Assembly (NCBI GenBank): GCA_964247055.1
Contig: OZ176053.1
Location: forward strand, 4,650,001-4,714,000
DNA: 64,000 nucleotides
Reading direction: 5' to 3'
Source: Paragordius varius
Lineage: Eukaryota > Nematomorpha
Below the pieces are notes generated by a model. That model saw nothing but the letters and a program-made list of their open reading frames with translations, did not search any database and had not been told where the DNA came from. This document shows, piece by piece, positions 53,686-64,000 of this stretch; position 1 is the stretch's first letter, and each line of letters starts with the position of its first letter. The translations under genes were made by a program, and so were the position numbers.

Positions 53686-54021
53686 ATGTCACGGGCCACT
53701 AGGGCTGAAACACGAAACAAAGCAAAGGAAGATATTAAACGATACATCCAGTTAATTGAACGCGTTAGAAAATGGGAAAAAAAGTGGGTTACGATAGGAG
53801 ATACCAATCTTAAAGTATACAAATGGGTTCCAGTATCCAAGGCAGTTTTCAAATATGACAAAACCAATTTAACAAAAGATCCGCAGTTTTCTACCGATAC
53901 CAATGTTTTATCAAATATGACTGTTTCTTATAACTATCCCAAACGAAGTCTTGGCCTTCTTGATAAGCTATATCCCAAAATTATTAAAAATACTGAGTTA
54001 GCTGTGATGCAAAATGGTTGA
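53686..54021 (+). CDS. BCL7: BCL7 family protein (SWI/SNF subunit)
   Basis: BCL7 proteins are small accessory subunits of SWI/SNF (BAF) chromatin remodellers. This single uninterrupted frame codes for 111 residues. Residues 1-52 carry the conserved domain: [17 protein letters not shown], then [20 protein letters not shown] and KWVPVS. The rest is a short diverged tail; vertebrate members are about 200 residues with a longer low-complexity tail. The frame ends in TGA, and a possible poly(A) site follows in the AATAAATAAA run near 54085. No intron was found, unlike the other genes here, so either the gene is compact or a retrocopy is possible. A MITE ends 50 bp before the start codon. Confidence 0.92.
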   Translation: MSRATRAETRNKAKEDIKRYIQLIERVRKWEKKWVTIGDTNLKVYKWVPVSKAVFKYDKTNLTKDPQFSTDTNVLSNMTVSYNYPKRSLGLLDKLYPKIIKNTELAVMQNG

Positions 54022-54157
54022 CAGATATTTAAACATATATCTTATTTGTAAATATATCAAATTTATATATAATATTTTGTTAAATAAATAAAATATCTAG
54101 CTCTGTAATTATAATAAAATTTTTATTGTTTTTTAGTGGAAAACATGGCTTTTAATG

Positions 54158-54431
54158 CAGTGGTACCAAAAAATTTTGCGGGCCACAAGGCATATTTATA
54201 GCGAATACTCGTGTTAAACATTTAAATATATTAAATTAATTAATACATTATATAAAATGGCCATATCCTTGTGTTTTTATCATTGACACTAAAATTAATA
54301 ATAAAATTGGTATTGACCCGCATATGTGTCTTTAATTCTACCATATGAAATTTAAATATTTGCGAAATCGATGGGCAAATTTCAGTTTGAGGGCCTCGTA
54401 AAGCCCGTGAGCAGCGCTTTAAGTACCACTT
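54158..54431. mobile_element. Short hAT MITE
   Basis: The ends are CAGTGGTACCAAAAAATTTT and, at the right, TTAAGTACCACTT, roughly inverted, each with a GGGCC-type block inside. Flanks TTTTAATG and CACTAATG share their last five bases, as expected of an aged 8-bp duplication. Confidence 0.6.
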
Positions 54432-55130
54432 CACTAATGGATAAAATATATTTGTGGATTGCATACTTGATTTATTGGGCGGTTCCCCACATAACGAAAA
54501 TATTATATGTAGTGCACCCGGTGCATAAAACTCAAAACATAGATTTATTTTGATAGGATAACAAGATATTATGGTGCTTTTTTGTACGTAACAAGTCATT
54601 TGAGCATCTACACTCTAATTATTAAAAAATCCGTAAATTTGTTTACATAATGCTGGATAAAATGTTGTTGGTGGAGCTAGACTTATTACAAAATTTTTAT
54701 TAAAATATAGAAAACTATATTTAAAGGGCAGCAAATCAATTATGAGCACTGGTGGTCTTATTTGGACTCAGCTAAATGGGCTGGTGTTCTCAAAACATAG
54801 AAAAAATATTCGAAATTGCCCGATCTATTGGCTAGCTAGATTATAATATTAAAATATAATATTTTTTATAGACCATACTTTGCTTTAAAAATTACATTTT
54901 GCCGAAGCATGTTTATGGTTTTTTGGAGCAAGATGAACAACAAGTAAACAAGTAAAGGGTGTCGGAAGATCGTCGGCCACCTGCCGTCAAGGCAATCCCT
55001 ACCCACCCGTAATGCATTGAGCTTCAGAGCGGGGAAACACATCGGAGGTTGGGGTTGACGTTAGTATCTACATACATAAATAAATGCCTTCATGTTAGAT
55101 GTGTTAATGGGAGTTAGTATAGTTAATAAG

Positions 55131-55166
<36 letters not shown>

Positions 55167-55248
55167 GTTAATATCGCCTTGTTAGGCAGGTAAAAGCAAT
55201 ATTTGAGTTTAAATAACCGTACAAACAGGGTTTGATTATTCCAGAAAG
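54432..55248. other. Intergenic DNA leading into the GC-richer block
   Basis: AT-rich up to about 54900, then GC-richer. No gene was recognised. Confidence 0.4.
55132..55161. repeat. TA microsatellite
   Basis: About 15 units of TA. Similar shorter runs occur at 16472-16491, 16552-16572, 36299-36320 and 44527-44551. Confidence 0.95.
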
Positions 55249-55631
55249 CAGGGGCGTACCGATGGGGGTGCATCATGCCCCGGGCGCCGTTATTTAGGGG
55301 CGCCTAAATGATTTTTTAAAATTAAATTTTAATTATGCAAAAATAATAAGAACTTTCAAATGAGATTTTTCAGCAATTTGGGTAATAATCCCTATAATAT
55401 ATACTCTATTATTCACCTAATTAGTACCATTGAATAAATTTAGTATCATATAAATATATATATTTAATAGATTTAAAATATATATGACTGTGCTGTCTTA
55501 TCTATGGTGTTTAGGTTACAACGTTTGTATTTTTTTACTAAATTGTTTTATTGGCTTTTAAAAATAGGGGGGAGGGGGGGCGCCATAAAAGTCTTATGCC
55601 CCGGGCGCCGCAAATGCTCGGTACGCCACTG
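55249..55631. mobile_element. hAT MITE, copy 1
   Basis: 383 bp between perfect 8-bp duplications CCAGAAAG (55241-55248 and 55632-55639). The ends are CAGGGGCGTACCGA and TCGGTACGCCACTG, with a GCCCCGGGCGCC block inside both. Confidence 0.96.
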
Positions 55632-56117
55632 CCAGAAAGTAATGTCAAAGGTCTATGTCGGGTCAAATGTAGAGTTATTTTTAAGCTCTTATCTTTGGTG
55701 TGGAAGGGGGTCTTCTTTTGCTTCTAAATGAGTATGGCCTTTAGGTAAACCAATTTTTTAGATATTAGACATTACAAGCGTCAACGTTACCTCTTCGTGC
55801 GACCATGTTTCAGTTGTACCTTCAACTGGGACGCTAACCCGGGATAAGTGGTCGTTGAGCTTGCTCTGAGCTAAGTCTCAACTCCGACCAACAGAGATGT
55901 CGGAGATTGGTAACCAGCCCTGTTCAAATATCAGCGGCTCCATCATTGCTTCCCAGGATGTCGTCACACAATAATTGGTCAATAGTCTCGTCAGAGTCGC
56001 GTCTTGCATGATTTAGGCTTTCAGTGGTACATTTCTTTCATGGGATATCTGTGGGAAGCAGTCTATATTCTTAACTAACTGTATAGGTGTTTACCATTAA
56101 CAGATTTTGTTGTAAAT

Positions 56118-56779
56118 ATTACATCAATACTAACTGACTTTAACAGAGCGTTGTAAAATAAAATTACATCAATACTAACTGACATTAACAAAGCGTTGTA
56201 AAATAAAGATTTATACCTTAATTACATCAATACTAACCAGGGGCGTACCGAGGGGGGGGCAAGGGGGTGCATCATGCCCCGGGCGCCGTTATTTAGGGGC
56301 GCCTAAATGATTTTTTAAAATATTTTAATTATTCAAAAATAATAAGAACTTTCAAATGTGATTTTTCAGCAATTTAGGTAATAATCCCTATATTATATAC
56401 TCTCTTATTCACCTAATTAGTACCATTGAATAAATTAAGTATCATATAAATAAATATATTTAATAGATTTAAATTTATATGACTGTGCTCTCTTATCTAT
56501 GGTGTTTAGGTTACAACGTTTGTATTTTTTTTACTAAATTGTTTTATTGGCTTTTTAAAAAAAGGGGGGAGGGGCGCCATAAACGTTTTATGCCCCGGGC
56601 GCCGTAAATGCTCGGTACGCCACTGATACTAACTCACATTAACAGAGCGTTGTAAAATAAAATTTATACCTTAATTACATCAATACTAACTGACATTAAC
56701 AAAGCGTTGTAAAATAAAATTTATAATTACATCAATACTAACTGACATTAACAAAGCGTTGTAAAATTAATTTATACCT
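56118..56779 (+). repeat. Minisatellite, about five units, split by a MITE
   Basis: Units of 45-58 bp contain TTACATCAATACTAACTGAC, then ATTAACAAAGCGTTGTAAAA. They start near 56118, 56163, 56221, 56675 and 56727. The third is interrupted by the MITE at 56238-56625. Confidence 0.93.
56238..56625. mobile_element. hAT MITE, copy 2, inserted in the minisatellite
   Basis: 388 bp between perfect 8-bp duplications ATACTAAC (56230-56237 and 56626-56633). It is highly similar to 55249-55631. The target lies within one minisatellite unit, so the array is older than this insertion. Confidence 0.97.
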
Positions 56780-57230
56780 TATCCAGCAGTGGGAATTAAC
56801 CTTAAAATACTACCGACTTCGCAATAGTACCATTCAATCTGGAGCAAAGTATCCGGTTCAAATTTGAATATTGGTAATCAGCCCTCAAATATCAGCGGTT
56901 CCGATGTCATCGTCATATGGCAGGGAAGTTTTGCGTTGGCTTCAAACGGGATAGGATTAGTAAATCTGGTGCGTTTCCACGTTGTCAAGAGCTTAAAGTG
57001 ATCGAGGTTTTCTGGGTATAATCGTAATCGCGTTCATCAGCGCAGCTTCAAGAGCTCAGTTGGCCACAGTTATTGAAGTTTTTTCGGTAAGTTTTAAAGA
57101 TCGGGGTCATTAAGGATTTACAGTCATTGTTCGATTCTAGCCTGGAGAGGATGTTGCGTCAGCCGGTGCCATACATCCGGAGCAAGATGAAACGAGATAA
57201 ACGATCTTTAAGATAACACATTTCCTTCAT

Positions 57231-58189
57231 TTTATGATGCTGAACATTACTATTCTATCTGTTTTCAAATTAAAGATTAATATGCCTTCAAATTAAAATT
57301 TAGGGTTTTTCAAATATTTTCCCCAATTCGAAAGACAACTCTTTAACAACCGAGAGGATAAAAATCTTCTGCATAATTAAATATGTAAAAGATTTTTCCC
57401 ACCTTTTTTAAAATAGGCCTCAATTTTAAAGCGTATGCATTATTTTTTGTGGAATTAAAAATATGTGTGGCTAATATCGTAACTTTTGCGTGTATTTTAA
57501 GAAAAGTAGTCCAATTTGCCTAGGTCCAAAAACTTGACACTTTCGGAGTCCACGAATTTAATTTAATATAATTGTTTTGTTTCTTATTTGATTTCATAAT
57601 ATTTATAATAAAATGCTTTGGTTTAATAGGTTTTACCAAAAAAATTTATTTGATAAAATGTCCATGAATTTGTGACTTTTTATGTAAAGCAATCACTCCT
57701 AAATTAACTATATTGAAGGGTAAGCCTCAAAACCAAAGGCATTATAAAAATACTAATACATTCTTTATCATCTACATGTGGTACTGACTAGAAGAATTTG
57801 AGGGGCCAATAAAATATTTTTGTCTCAAGAGCTGTGCACATATAATTAGACAAATATTACATAGCTGTTTGACACTTATCTATATATTTATATTTTTAAT
57901 TAATGCACCAAGATTTATTTATGCGTTACATATTAATCACAAGTTGATGCCTCTTGTGCAATGTTTTTAAAAATTTTAAATATTAACCAACAATCACTTA
58001 TAAATCTAGTTTAGCATCATGACAGTCTATTAGTGTTACCAATATATATCTTTATTCCATACTTTGCAATTTTTAACAATTATTTTAATTTTAAAAATTT
58101 GAGATATAAAAAGTGTGGCTGTCTTTTAGAAAATATCTAACTTTTATATTTTTAGGTTTTGTCCGTATAGTTTAAATTTTTACTGTATA
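57231..58189. other. AT-rich intergenic DNA
   Basis: No gene is supported. Scattered similarity to the decayed repeats of 1-3 kb. Confidence 0.4.
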
Positions 58190-59276
58190 CATTGTGTGCA
58201 AAAAAGAGAGTTTATTTTTTTTCAAAAATTTTTTTTACACGAGATAACTGACTAGCGAATTCATTTGCCGCAAAAATTTTAATTTATTGACGACCTAGTT
58301 TTTGAAATATTGAGAGAAAATCGAAATCGGGCAAAAAGCCAAAATTAGGGATAATCAAGGATAATTCAAAAAATAATGATAAAATTTTAGATATTATATT
58401 ATTATCTCAATAGGAGATATTTTCAATATATAAATAGCCTAAAATCATATGGTTAGGGTTAATAAAATCTCAGCTCAAAAGATTTTTCTTTAAACACACT
58501 TACGACAAAAAAATTTATGAAACTCTATTGAAATATTTTTTTAATTATTTTTTAGCTAAACTTACTATTTCTTAACATTCATATGTTATTCAGTAAATAA
58601 AACAAAAAATATTGTTTTTTATTTTTTCATTTTTTTGTCATCTGGTTTATGAGTATGGAAAAAATTTATACTGTTTTATTTTGGAATTTACATGAGTGGG
58701 AGTTATAAAGTATATAATTTATGCAAAATAGGATCAAAAGTAGTGGAATATCAACCAAAAATTCTTAGAAATCCCTGTGACTGTTTTAAAACAAATTATT
58801 ATTTTATTGGAATTTTTGTAAGGATTGTTGGTTGATATTCCGCTACTTTCACAAATCCTATTTTTCATAAATTATATACTTTATGATTTCCACTTTTAAG
58901 ATTTTAATAGTGAGTTTAGCTTGTAAATAATTTTAAAAATTATTTTATTTAGTCATAAAATTTTTTTTTGTCTTTTGAGTGTTTTAAAAGAAAAACGCTA
59001 TCTTTTGCCTGAAATATAGAACCCTAACTATATGATTTTAGGCTATTTATATATTGAATATATCCTAAAATGATGATAAACCATAATATCTCAAATTTTA
59101 TCATTAATATTTAAATTATCCTTAATTATCCTTAATTTTCACTATTTCCCCGATTTATATATTCTCTCAATATTTCAAAAACTAGGTGGTAAACAAATAA
59201 AAAATTTTATGGTAAATGAATACGCTGGTCATAACATGTAAAAAATTATTTTGTTAAAAAATTTTTGCACACAGTG
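58190..59276. mobile_element. Tc1/mariner-like foldback element, copy 2, uninterrupted
   Basis: 1087 bp. It begins CATTGTGTGCAAAAAAGAG and ends TTTTTGCACACAGTG, with TA at both edges. It is palindromic around about 58795. It aligns with copy 1 (17581-20933) throughout but has no LINE, which gives the empty site for that insertion. Confidence 0.9.

Positions 59277-59278
<2 letters not shown>

Positions 59279-59308
<30 letters not shown>
59279..59308. repeat. TA microsatellite
   Basis: About 15 units of AT immediately after the foldback, at its TA target site. Confidence 0.95.
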
Positions 59309-59311
<3 letters not shown>

Positions 59312-59439
59312 ATGAATAGTAATTTAGGAGAATGTAAAATATCAAAACAACCGAAATTTCTTTTTAAAATACTAAAAAAATATTGAAATAAATATCAGTT
59401 AGTATTTCCAAGCTTTCATTCAATAAAAGAATTATAAAT

Positions 59440-59553
59440 ATGGACAACCTAAGACCAGAAAAAGTACCACTTTTAGGACCGCATGCGGACCATGGGCCCC
59501 GGTTAGAATCTCACCGATCTTTATTACGTCAGATTTTTTATGGCACCCAAACT
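59440..59553 (+). other. Candidate first coding exon, gene unknown
   Basis: From an ATG, 38 codons of GC-richer, protein-like sequence read MDNLRPEKVPLLGPHADHGP, then LESHRSLLRQIFYGTQT. The frame then runs into AT-rich, intron-like DNA with a weak donor (GTCTAT). A possible next exon near 59735-59800 after TTTATCAG reads YVQFNQEITGKYAFAYALSQ. I recognise neither. Confidence 0.4.
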
Positions 59554-60725
59554 GTCTATATATATTATTTATCGACATTGTTTTTTAAGATTTTCATTGA
59601 TCTGAAAATTAATCTCGACCATTTTTTGAAACAATGAAAATTACCTAAAGCCAAAAATATCACGATGGCCACATACGGGTGAGCCGTAGTACCGCTTCTA
59701 ACATATAGAGCAAGTTTGATTTTTTTCTTTATCAGGCGTATGTGCAATTTAATCAGGAGATTACAGGAAAATATGCTTTTGCCTATGCATTATCCCAACC
59801 AATTAAACTACAAACCAATAATATTTTAAAAGTATCCATAATTTAATCAATTTTCTTATAAAATTTATATTAAATACGTTTAAAGTTCTCTACATATAAA
59901 ATTAATTTATATATTTTGTAATACGGAATTATACCGTTATGAATATTTCAAGCAAAAAATTTTGTTAAAGAGTCTTTTAATAGGTGTGAATTGTTATCTA
60001 TAAAAAGGTCAAATATAATTGGGATAATCATTTTGTTTTATTTGTTTTATAGTTTTACCCTGTATGTATGTGCTTTAAACTAAATTAAATATTTCCAGAA
60101 GTCATTTTTTTTCGTAAAAATCGGCAAACGTAATCTAGCTTTCTGAATATCATAAACAATTAAATTATATTCGTAATTAATAATTAAGGACATATTTTAA
60201 GTGTCCAAACAATTAATTTTTTAATAAATTGTAACATTAATTAGTGTATCCACCAAAAAGAGAAATTTTAGAGTGCGTGCATACTAAATTTTTAGAGTCA
60301 TATTTTTTGACTCCAGAATTTATCTATAGTGTGTTTCCAATTTTTTGTGTTATATGCCAGAACGTCGTGGGAGCATTACTATTATATATAATTATATCTG
60401 TATTAAAATATTTATGATTTTTGGAAGTGAATGACCTAAGAAGTCTCATCATCTTTTCAAAAGCAGAGCAGACGTATAATTTTCATAAATATGAACAGTA
60501 AATAGATATTTATATTAAATAATTTACTTAATGGCACCAATTTAACCATCCCATATTTAAAAATAGCTTTATACCGACTCCCAAAATCCTCCACTGTGTT
60601 AAATTTTAACTACTTAAACCATTACATATTTCGTTTTTTTAATAAACTTATTCTAACAGTATTTTATTTTTTCTATATTAAGTCAAATTACAACTTATTT
60701 CTCACATTTTCATTTTTTCTACATC
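59554..60725. other. AT-rich DNA, intron or intergenic
   Basis: Apart from the possible exon near 59735-59800, no feature was supported. Confidence 0.35.
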
Positions 60726-61085
60726 ATGAATTTCTTCGGTCCTCTAACCTTTTTGACTTATGTTGGATTCATCCTTATCAACCATTATATTTCTGGAGTG
60801 TTTAGTGAATATGATATTGAGCAACTTCCTAAAGGAAAAGCCCAAATTTTAGAATTTTGCTCTAACCTGGTGAATCATGAGGATTTGGACAAAACTTATT
60901 TCCATGGTAAAACATTGGGTTCAAAACATTTAACTAAAAAAATTGGTAAACTCTTAAATGATCTGAATGATATGCAGGATGAAACCTTAAAGAAACTTGC
61001 ACTACATACGTACATAGTGAATGGATTGGTAAATCATTTTTTCACCTTCAGAATTTTCTCTTCGAATTCTATCGAATCAGTTTGA
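60726..61085 (+). CDS. Hypothetical small secreted or anchored protein
   Basis: A single frame of 119 residues from ATG to TGA. Residues 1-27 are strongly hydrophobic (FFGPLTFLTYVGFILINHYI) and could be a signal peptide or N-terminal anchor. The rest is charged and probably helical (LPKGKAQILEFCSNLVNHED, KIGKLLNDLNDMQDETLKKL). The family is not recognised. The coding-like part fades after about residue 105 (NGLVNHFF), so a splice donor I could not identify may lie there. Confidence 0.5.
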   Translation: MNFFGPLTFLTYVGFILINHYISGVFSEYDIEQLPKGKAQILEFCSNLVNHEDLDKTYFHGKTLGSKHLTKKIGKLLNDLNDMQDETLKKLALHTYIVNGLVNHFFTFRIFSSNSIESV

Positions 61086-61950
61086 TAATTAAAATATCAT
61101 AAAAAATATTGCAGTAATTTTTATAAAAAAGTTGTTGATATGGTATTTTAATATCAACTTTTTCATTAATGATATTATACCATTTGCATTTCAAGAGTGT
61201 TCTTGGACACTTCAAATTGGTCCTTGAAAACTTCCAGTTGGTCCTTAAAACTTTTTAAGTTTTGATTTAACCATAAATTTTGAATGTATTTATTTATTTT
61301 ATTTATTTTTACTTAATTTTCTAGTATGATATATTATTCATTCAAAATTAATAATTTGATTAACATCTAATTTTTCGTTCCTAACTAATTTTTTCTGATT
61401 TAAAATATTATTCAATTATAAATATTTTCCACAAAAAAATGTAATAAATAACCCAGGAATAACATTTTTTTAAATTATGTTGAAATCTTATTAAAATTAA
61501 TATATTCTTAAAAAACTATAAGGATGTACAATTTCTGAATGATCAAAAATGATTAAAAAATATGGTTAAAAAGGAATAGACAAGGTTAATAATAAAATAT
61601 ACTGATGAAACACGGTTTGATAGATAAAAGTTAGAAACAAATTAAAAAAGTTAAAAACCACCCGGAAATGTTCAGGACCAACTTGAAGTACGGTATATAT
61701 TGGATAGATACGTATGGATTTTTGCATTTGAATGATGCGATAGTGGACAAAACCATTTTTAATTAAATATAAAAATGAATTTGATGAACAATAATTATTA
61801 TAATTTATTTTTTAATAACCAGCAGCCTATTTATGCACCGTAATGACAATAAATCATGTAAAGAACCTCAACTTTAAGCTAAATATTTGGTGGTTTAAAA
61901 ATCCATAGTTTACTATACATCGCTTAAAATATTTCTATCCATACATCTAG
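61086..61950. other. Upstream region or first intron of the next gene
   Basis: AT-rich. An ATG at about 61774 opens a short asparagine-rich frame (NNNYYNLFFNNQQPIYAP) that could be the first exon of the gene downstream, but no splice in the right phase was found. Confidence 0.35.
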
Positions 61951-63200
61951 GTTAATCAAGCTAATGCTTATTTATCAAACAATTTGACTGGTATACCATC
62001 GGTCCGTTCCAACCCGCTTATCGATAAAGAAACGGACTCAATGGTTATGGAATCTTTGAATAATGCATTCGAAGATAAAATGTTTGATGACGATATTTCA
62101 CCCGATGTTTATGTTGATATAGAAAAGTCATACAAGCGCGCCAAAAGATCCCTAATGAAACTCTCTACGGCTCAACAAAAAGGTTAATATTTTAATTGAC
62201 ATAAATATCAATTTATGATTCGAAATTAATATATAATTATGTTAAAGATATTTAATAAGGTTTTCGACTGATGTTGTTATAGGAATGCATTTTCAATTCT
62301 ATAAATATTATGTTTTTAAGGTGTTTCAATGACACCACCCTCGTTAAAAGTTAATGTTCCTCCAAAAGCAATGCTCAATACAAAACCTGTATTTGTTAAA
62401 ACGCAACCGTTTACGATTAAAAATAGTGGAAAAACAACAAATACTGCTGTCACCAAGAGTCGTGACACCAAGAAAAAACTTACAGCTCCAGAGTATAGAG
62501 AGCTAATGCGTAGACAGGCAATTGATAGACATGTGAAAGCGCTGCAGAAATATAAACCTGGTTGCCCTAGACAACTAGTTCACGCTGAATTTCTACGAAA
62601 AATGGCACAAGAAAAGGTTTGATTATAAAGTCTTGATTAATATTTTTGTTTCGGAATTGTAGGATTTTAATAAAAAATTATTTTACCGACACGCAAGTTT
62701 AGATTACTTCCGATCGATTGCCGATAAAAAAATGTTTAAGTTTTTTTATACTATGGTGTTGTTAAAATTACAGACATTTACACTAGGACCCACTAATGAC
62801 GCCATCATAAAAGCTTTTTCAATTAAGCATTTCAACTATTAAATTAATGATTAACACTTTTTAATATTCGTCGTTTTTGAATGCAACGGTGAAAGATATC
62901 TTGTAGCATTGTGATGGGAAAAGGAGCTCGATGTCCAATAATTTAACAAATACATTCAAAAAATATTTAATTTTTCAGGTATTGGAACTTAAACGATCGA
63001 TGAAAAAGTTAGAGGATAAAATGGTACAAATAGTTCAGGTCCATAACCGAAAAGATAAAATAATGAGCGATCAATTAAAACAAGCCAAAGCAAGTCAAAA
63101 GAAAGGCTGCGCGAATAAAAGTCTCAAGAAAGATATTAGAGTTGGTGCTTCATCTCCATCTAAATCACCAAAGATTACAACTAACAAAAAATCTAGATAG
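61951..63200 (+). CDS. Unrecognised basic coiled-coil protein, 5' end open
   Basis: Three exons join in phase: 61951-62182, 62321-62616 and 62979-63200, with introns of 138 and 362 nt. They code for about 249 residues plus whatever lies upstream. The first exon is acidic (AFEDKMFDDDISPDVYVDIE). The second starts with a low-complexity basic part and then a helix (LTAPEYRELMRRQAIDRHVK, CPRQLVHAEFLRKMAQEK). The third continues as a coiled coil (LELKRSMKKLEDKMVQIVQV) and ends in a serine- and lysine-rich tail. No family is recognised. The first exon has an acceptor at its left edge, so a start exon is missing. Splice phases and composition support a real host gene. Confidence 0.65.
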
Positions 63201-64000
63201 ATAGTTTTTGTTCTTTACAATATTTTTGAAACCTTATTTTTACATATTTTATTATACTATACTGAACTTAGCGCTGCATACTAATGTCACACCACTTTAT
63301 TTATTATAAGCCGTTTTGGGAATTAGTTACAATAGATATTTTATTTTCATTACATAAAACTTTAATGGTAAAATAAATTATATATGGTAATCTGTATCAA
63401 ATTATAATTAGCATAATGTGACCCAGCGAAACTTTTCCAAAGATTAATAATTTTAGAAAATTATATATCTTATTTATTGTTACAACGGTTATATATTTTT
63501 TCGGATATATCTGATAAAATAATTTATTTGCCATTAAAATCGGTACAGTTTAAATAAATCAAATTTTATCGCGTTGTCAATATAAGAAAATCTTAAATCT
63601 AATTGATGGATCATGGCACGTATAGTGAGCCCTCCTATAAGGACCACCCCTCAAAATAGTTTCAAATAAACAGCGCCTGTTAACTGATTAGTTCATACTA
63701 ATATTATGAACTCCTTCGATTTTTAAATAAGGCCCAAATTATTAAGTCATTATCATTCAAAATTAAAAACTTCTTCTCACTAACATACAAGTTTTTAGGG
63801 ATGATACCCTCCTAATGAGCAGAAAATAATAAAAAATTATTAATTATATATGATATTTTCAATAATTTGTAGAATTCATTTAATAAATTTAATAAAATTT
63901 GAATAAATAATTTTATTTTTCTTTATTTTTTAATAAAGAACCATATACGTATATAATTACTATTTACAGAATAAATGGTATATGGCAATATTTTTATTTG
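63201..64000. other. AT-rich intergenic DNA to the window end
   Basis: No gene or bounded repeat was recognised. Confidence 0.4.

Larger units (their letters stand above)
54900..57230. repeat. GC-richer composite repeat block
   Basis: Clearly less AT-rich than the rest of the window. Two parts are related: 55890-55966 and 56860-56912 share ATTGGTAA-CAGCCCT, CAAATATCAGCGG and GATGTC. GGAGCAAGATGAA occurs near 54935 and again near 57178. A minisatellite and two MITEs lie inside. No protein frame was recognised. It may be a decayed non-coding retroelement or foreign insert. Confidence 0.6.

Noticed and set aside
55980-56020. Hammerhead-ribozyme-like CTGACGA on the minus strand in the GC-richer block
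   Set aside because: The required GAAA and a second paired stem are not found at the right distance.
61774-61850. Asparagine-rich ATG exon for the last gene
   Set aside because: Its apparent donor is in a phase that puts the next exon out of frame, so it was not joined to the gene.

Overview
The window is very AT-rich animal DNA. It carries eukaryotic genes with GT-AG introns, several DNA transposon families, an RTE-type LINE and one Ty3/gypsy LTR element. Six genes can be named from their protein sequence: COQ4, BORCS8, an alanyl-tRNA synthetase, a derlin-1-like protein, an animal deoxynucleoside kinase, and a ZUP1/ZUFSP peptidase; a seventh is the conserved domain of a BCL7 family member. 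The species cannot be named from this. Many introns are only 22-27 nt. As far as I recall, introns of about this size have been described in dicyemids, and introns that lengthen from 5' to 3' have been described in schistosomes. This is a hint, not an identification.

Layout. 1-4.3 kb is decayed repeats with copies of a TTAA-flanked MITE. 4.3-7.0 kb is a tight cluster: a small coiled-coil gene (+) facing COQ4 (-); COQ4 and BORCS8 back to back with 43 bp between their start codons; and BORCS8 tail to tail with the alanyl-tRNA synthetase, 29 bp between stop codons. The synthetase (22 exons, minus strand) runs from 22.3 kb to 6.8 kb. Its introns hold a perfect 55-bp inverted repeat, a 2-kb hAT element, and a three-layer nest (hAT MITE, then a Tc1-like foldback, then an RTE LINE). 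22.8-28.7 kb is a hAT transposon split by a young gypsy element. Derlin (-) follows at 29.2-30.7 kb, the deoxynucleoside kinase (+) at 34-35 kb, and an unrecognised minus-strand gene at 35.2-35.9 kb. ZUP1 (+) lies at 40.7-44.3 kb, with a decayed copy of its last exon at 36.9 kb.

46-51 kb is repeats, a LINE relic and a degenerate autonomous hAT element with perfect 8-bp target duplications. A BCL7 gene (+) sits at 53.7 kb, directly after two MITEs. 54.9-57.2 kb is an unusual GC-richer composite repeat block with a minisatellite and two related hAT MITEs. A clean second copy of the foldback is at 58.2-59.3 kb. Two unrecognised plus-strand genes and one candidate first exon end the window.

The named genes do not form one pathway: COQ4 acts in mitochondrial ubiquinone synthesis, BORCS8 in lysosome positioning, the synthetase in translation, derlin in ER-associated degradation, the kinase in nucleotide salvage, ZUP1 in K63-ubiquitin removal, and BCL7 in SWI/SNF chromatin remodelling. 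What they share is extreme compaction inside otherwise transposon-rich DNA. Exon boundaries were assigned by eye from protein homology and GT-AG sites, and reading phase was checked at each junction. They have not been checked against transcripts.
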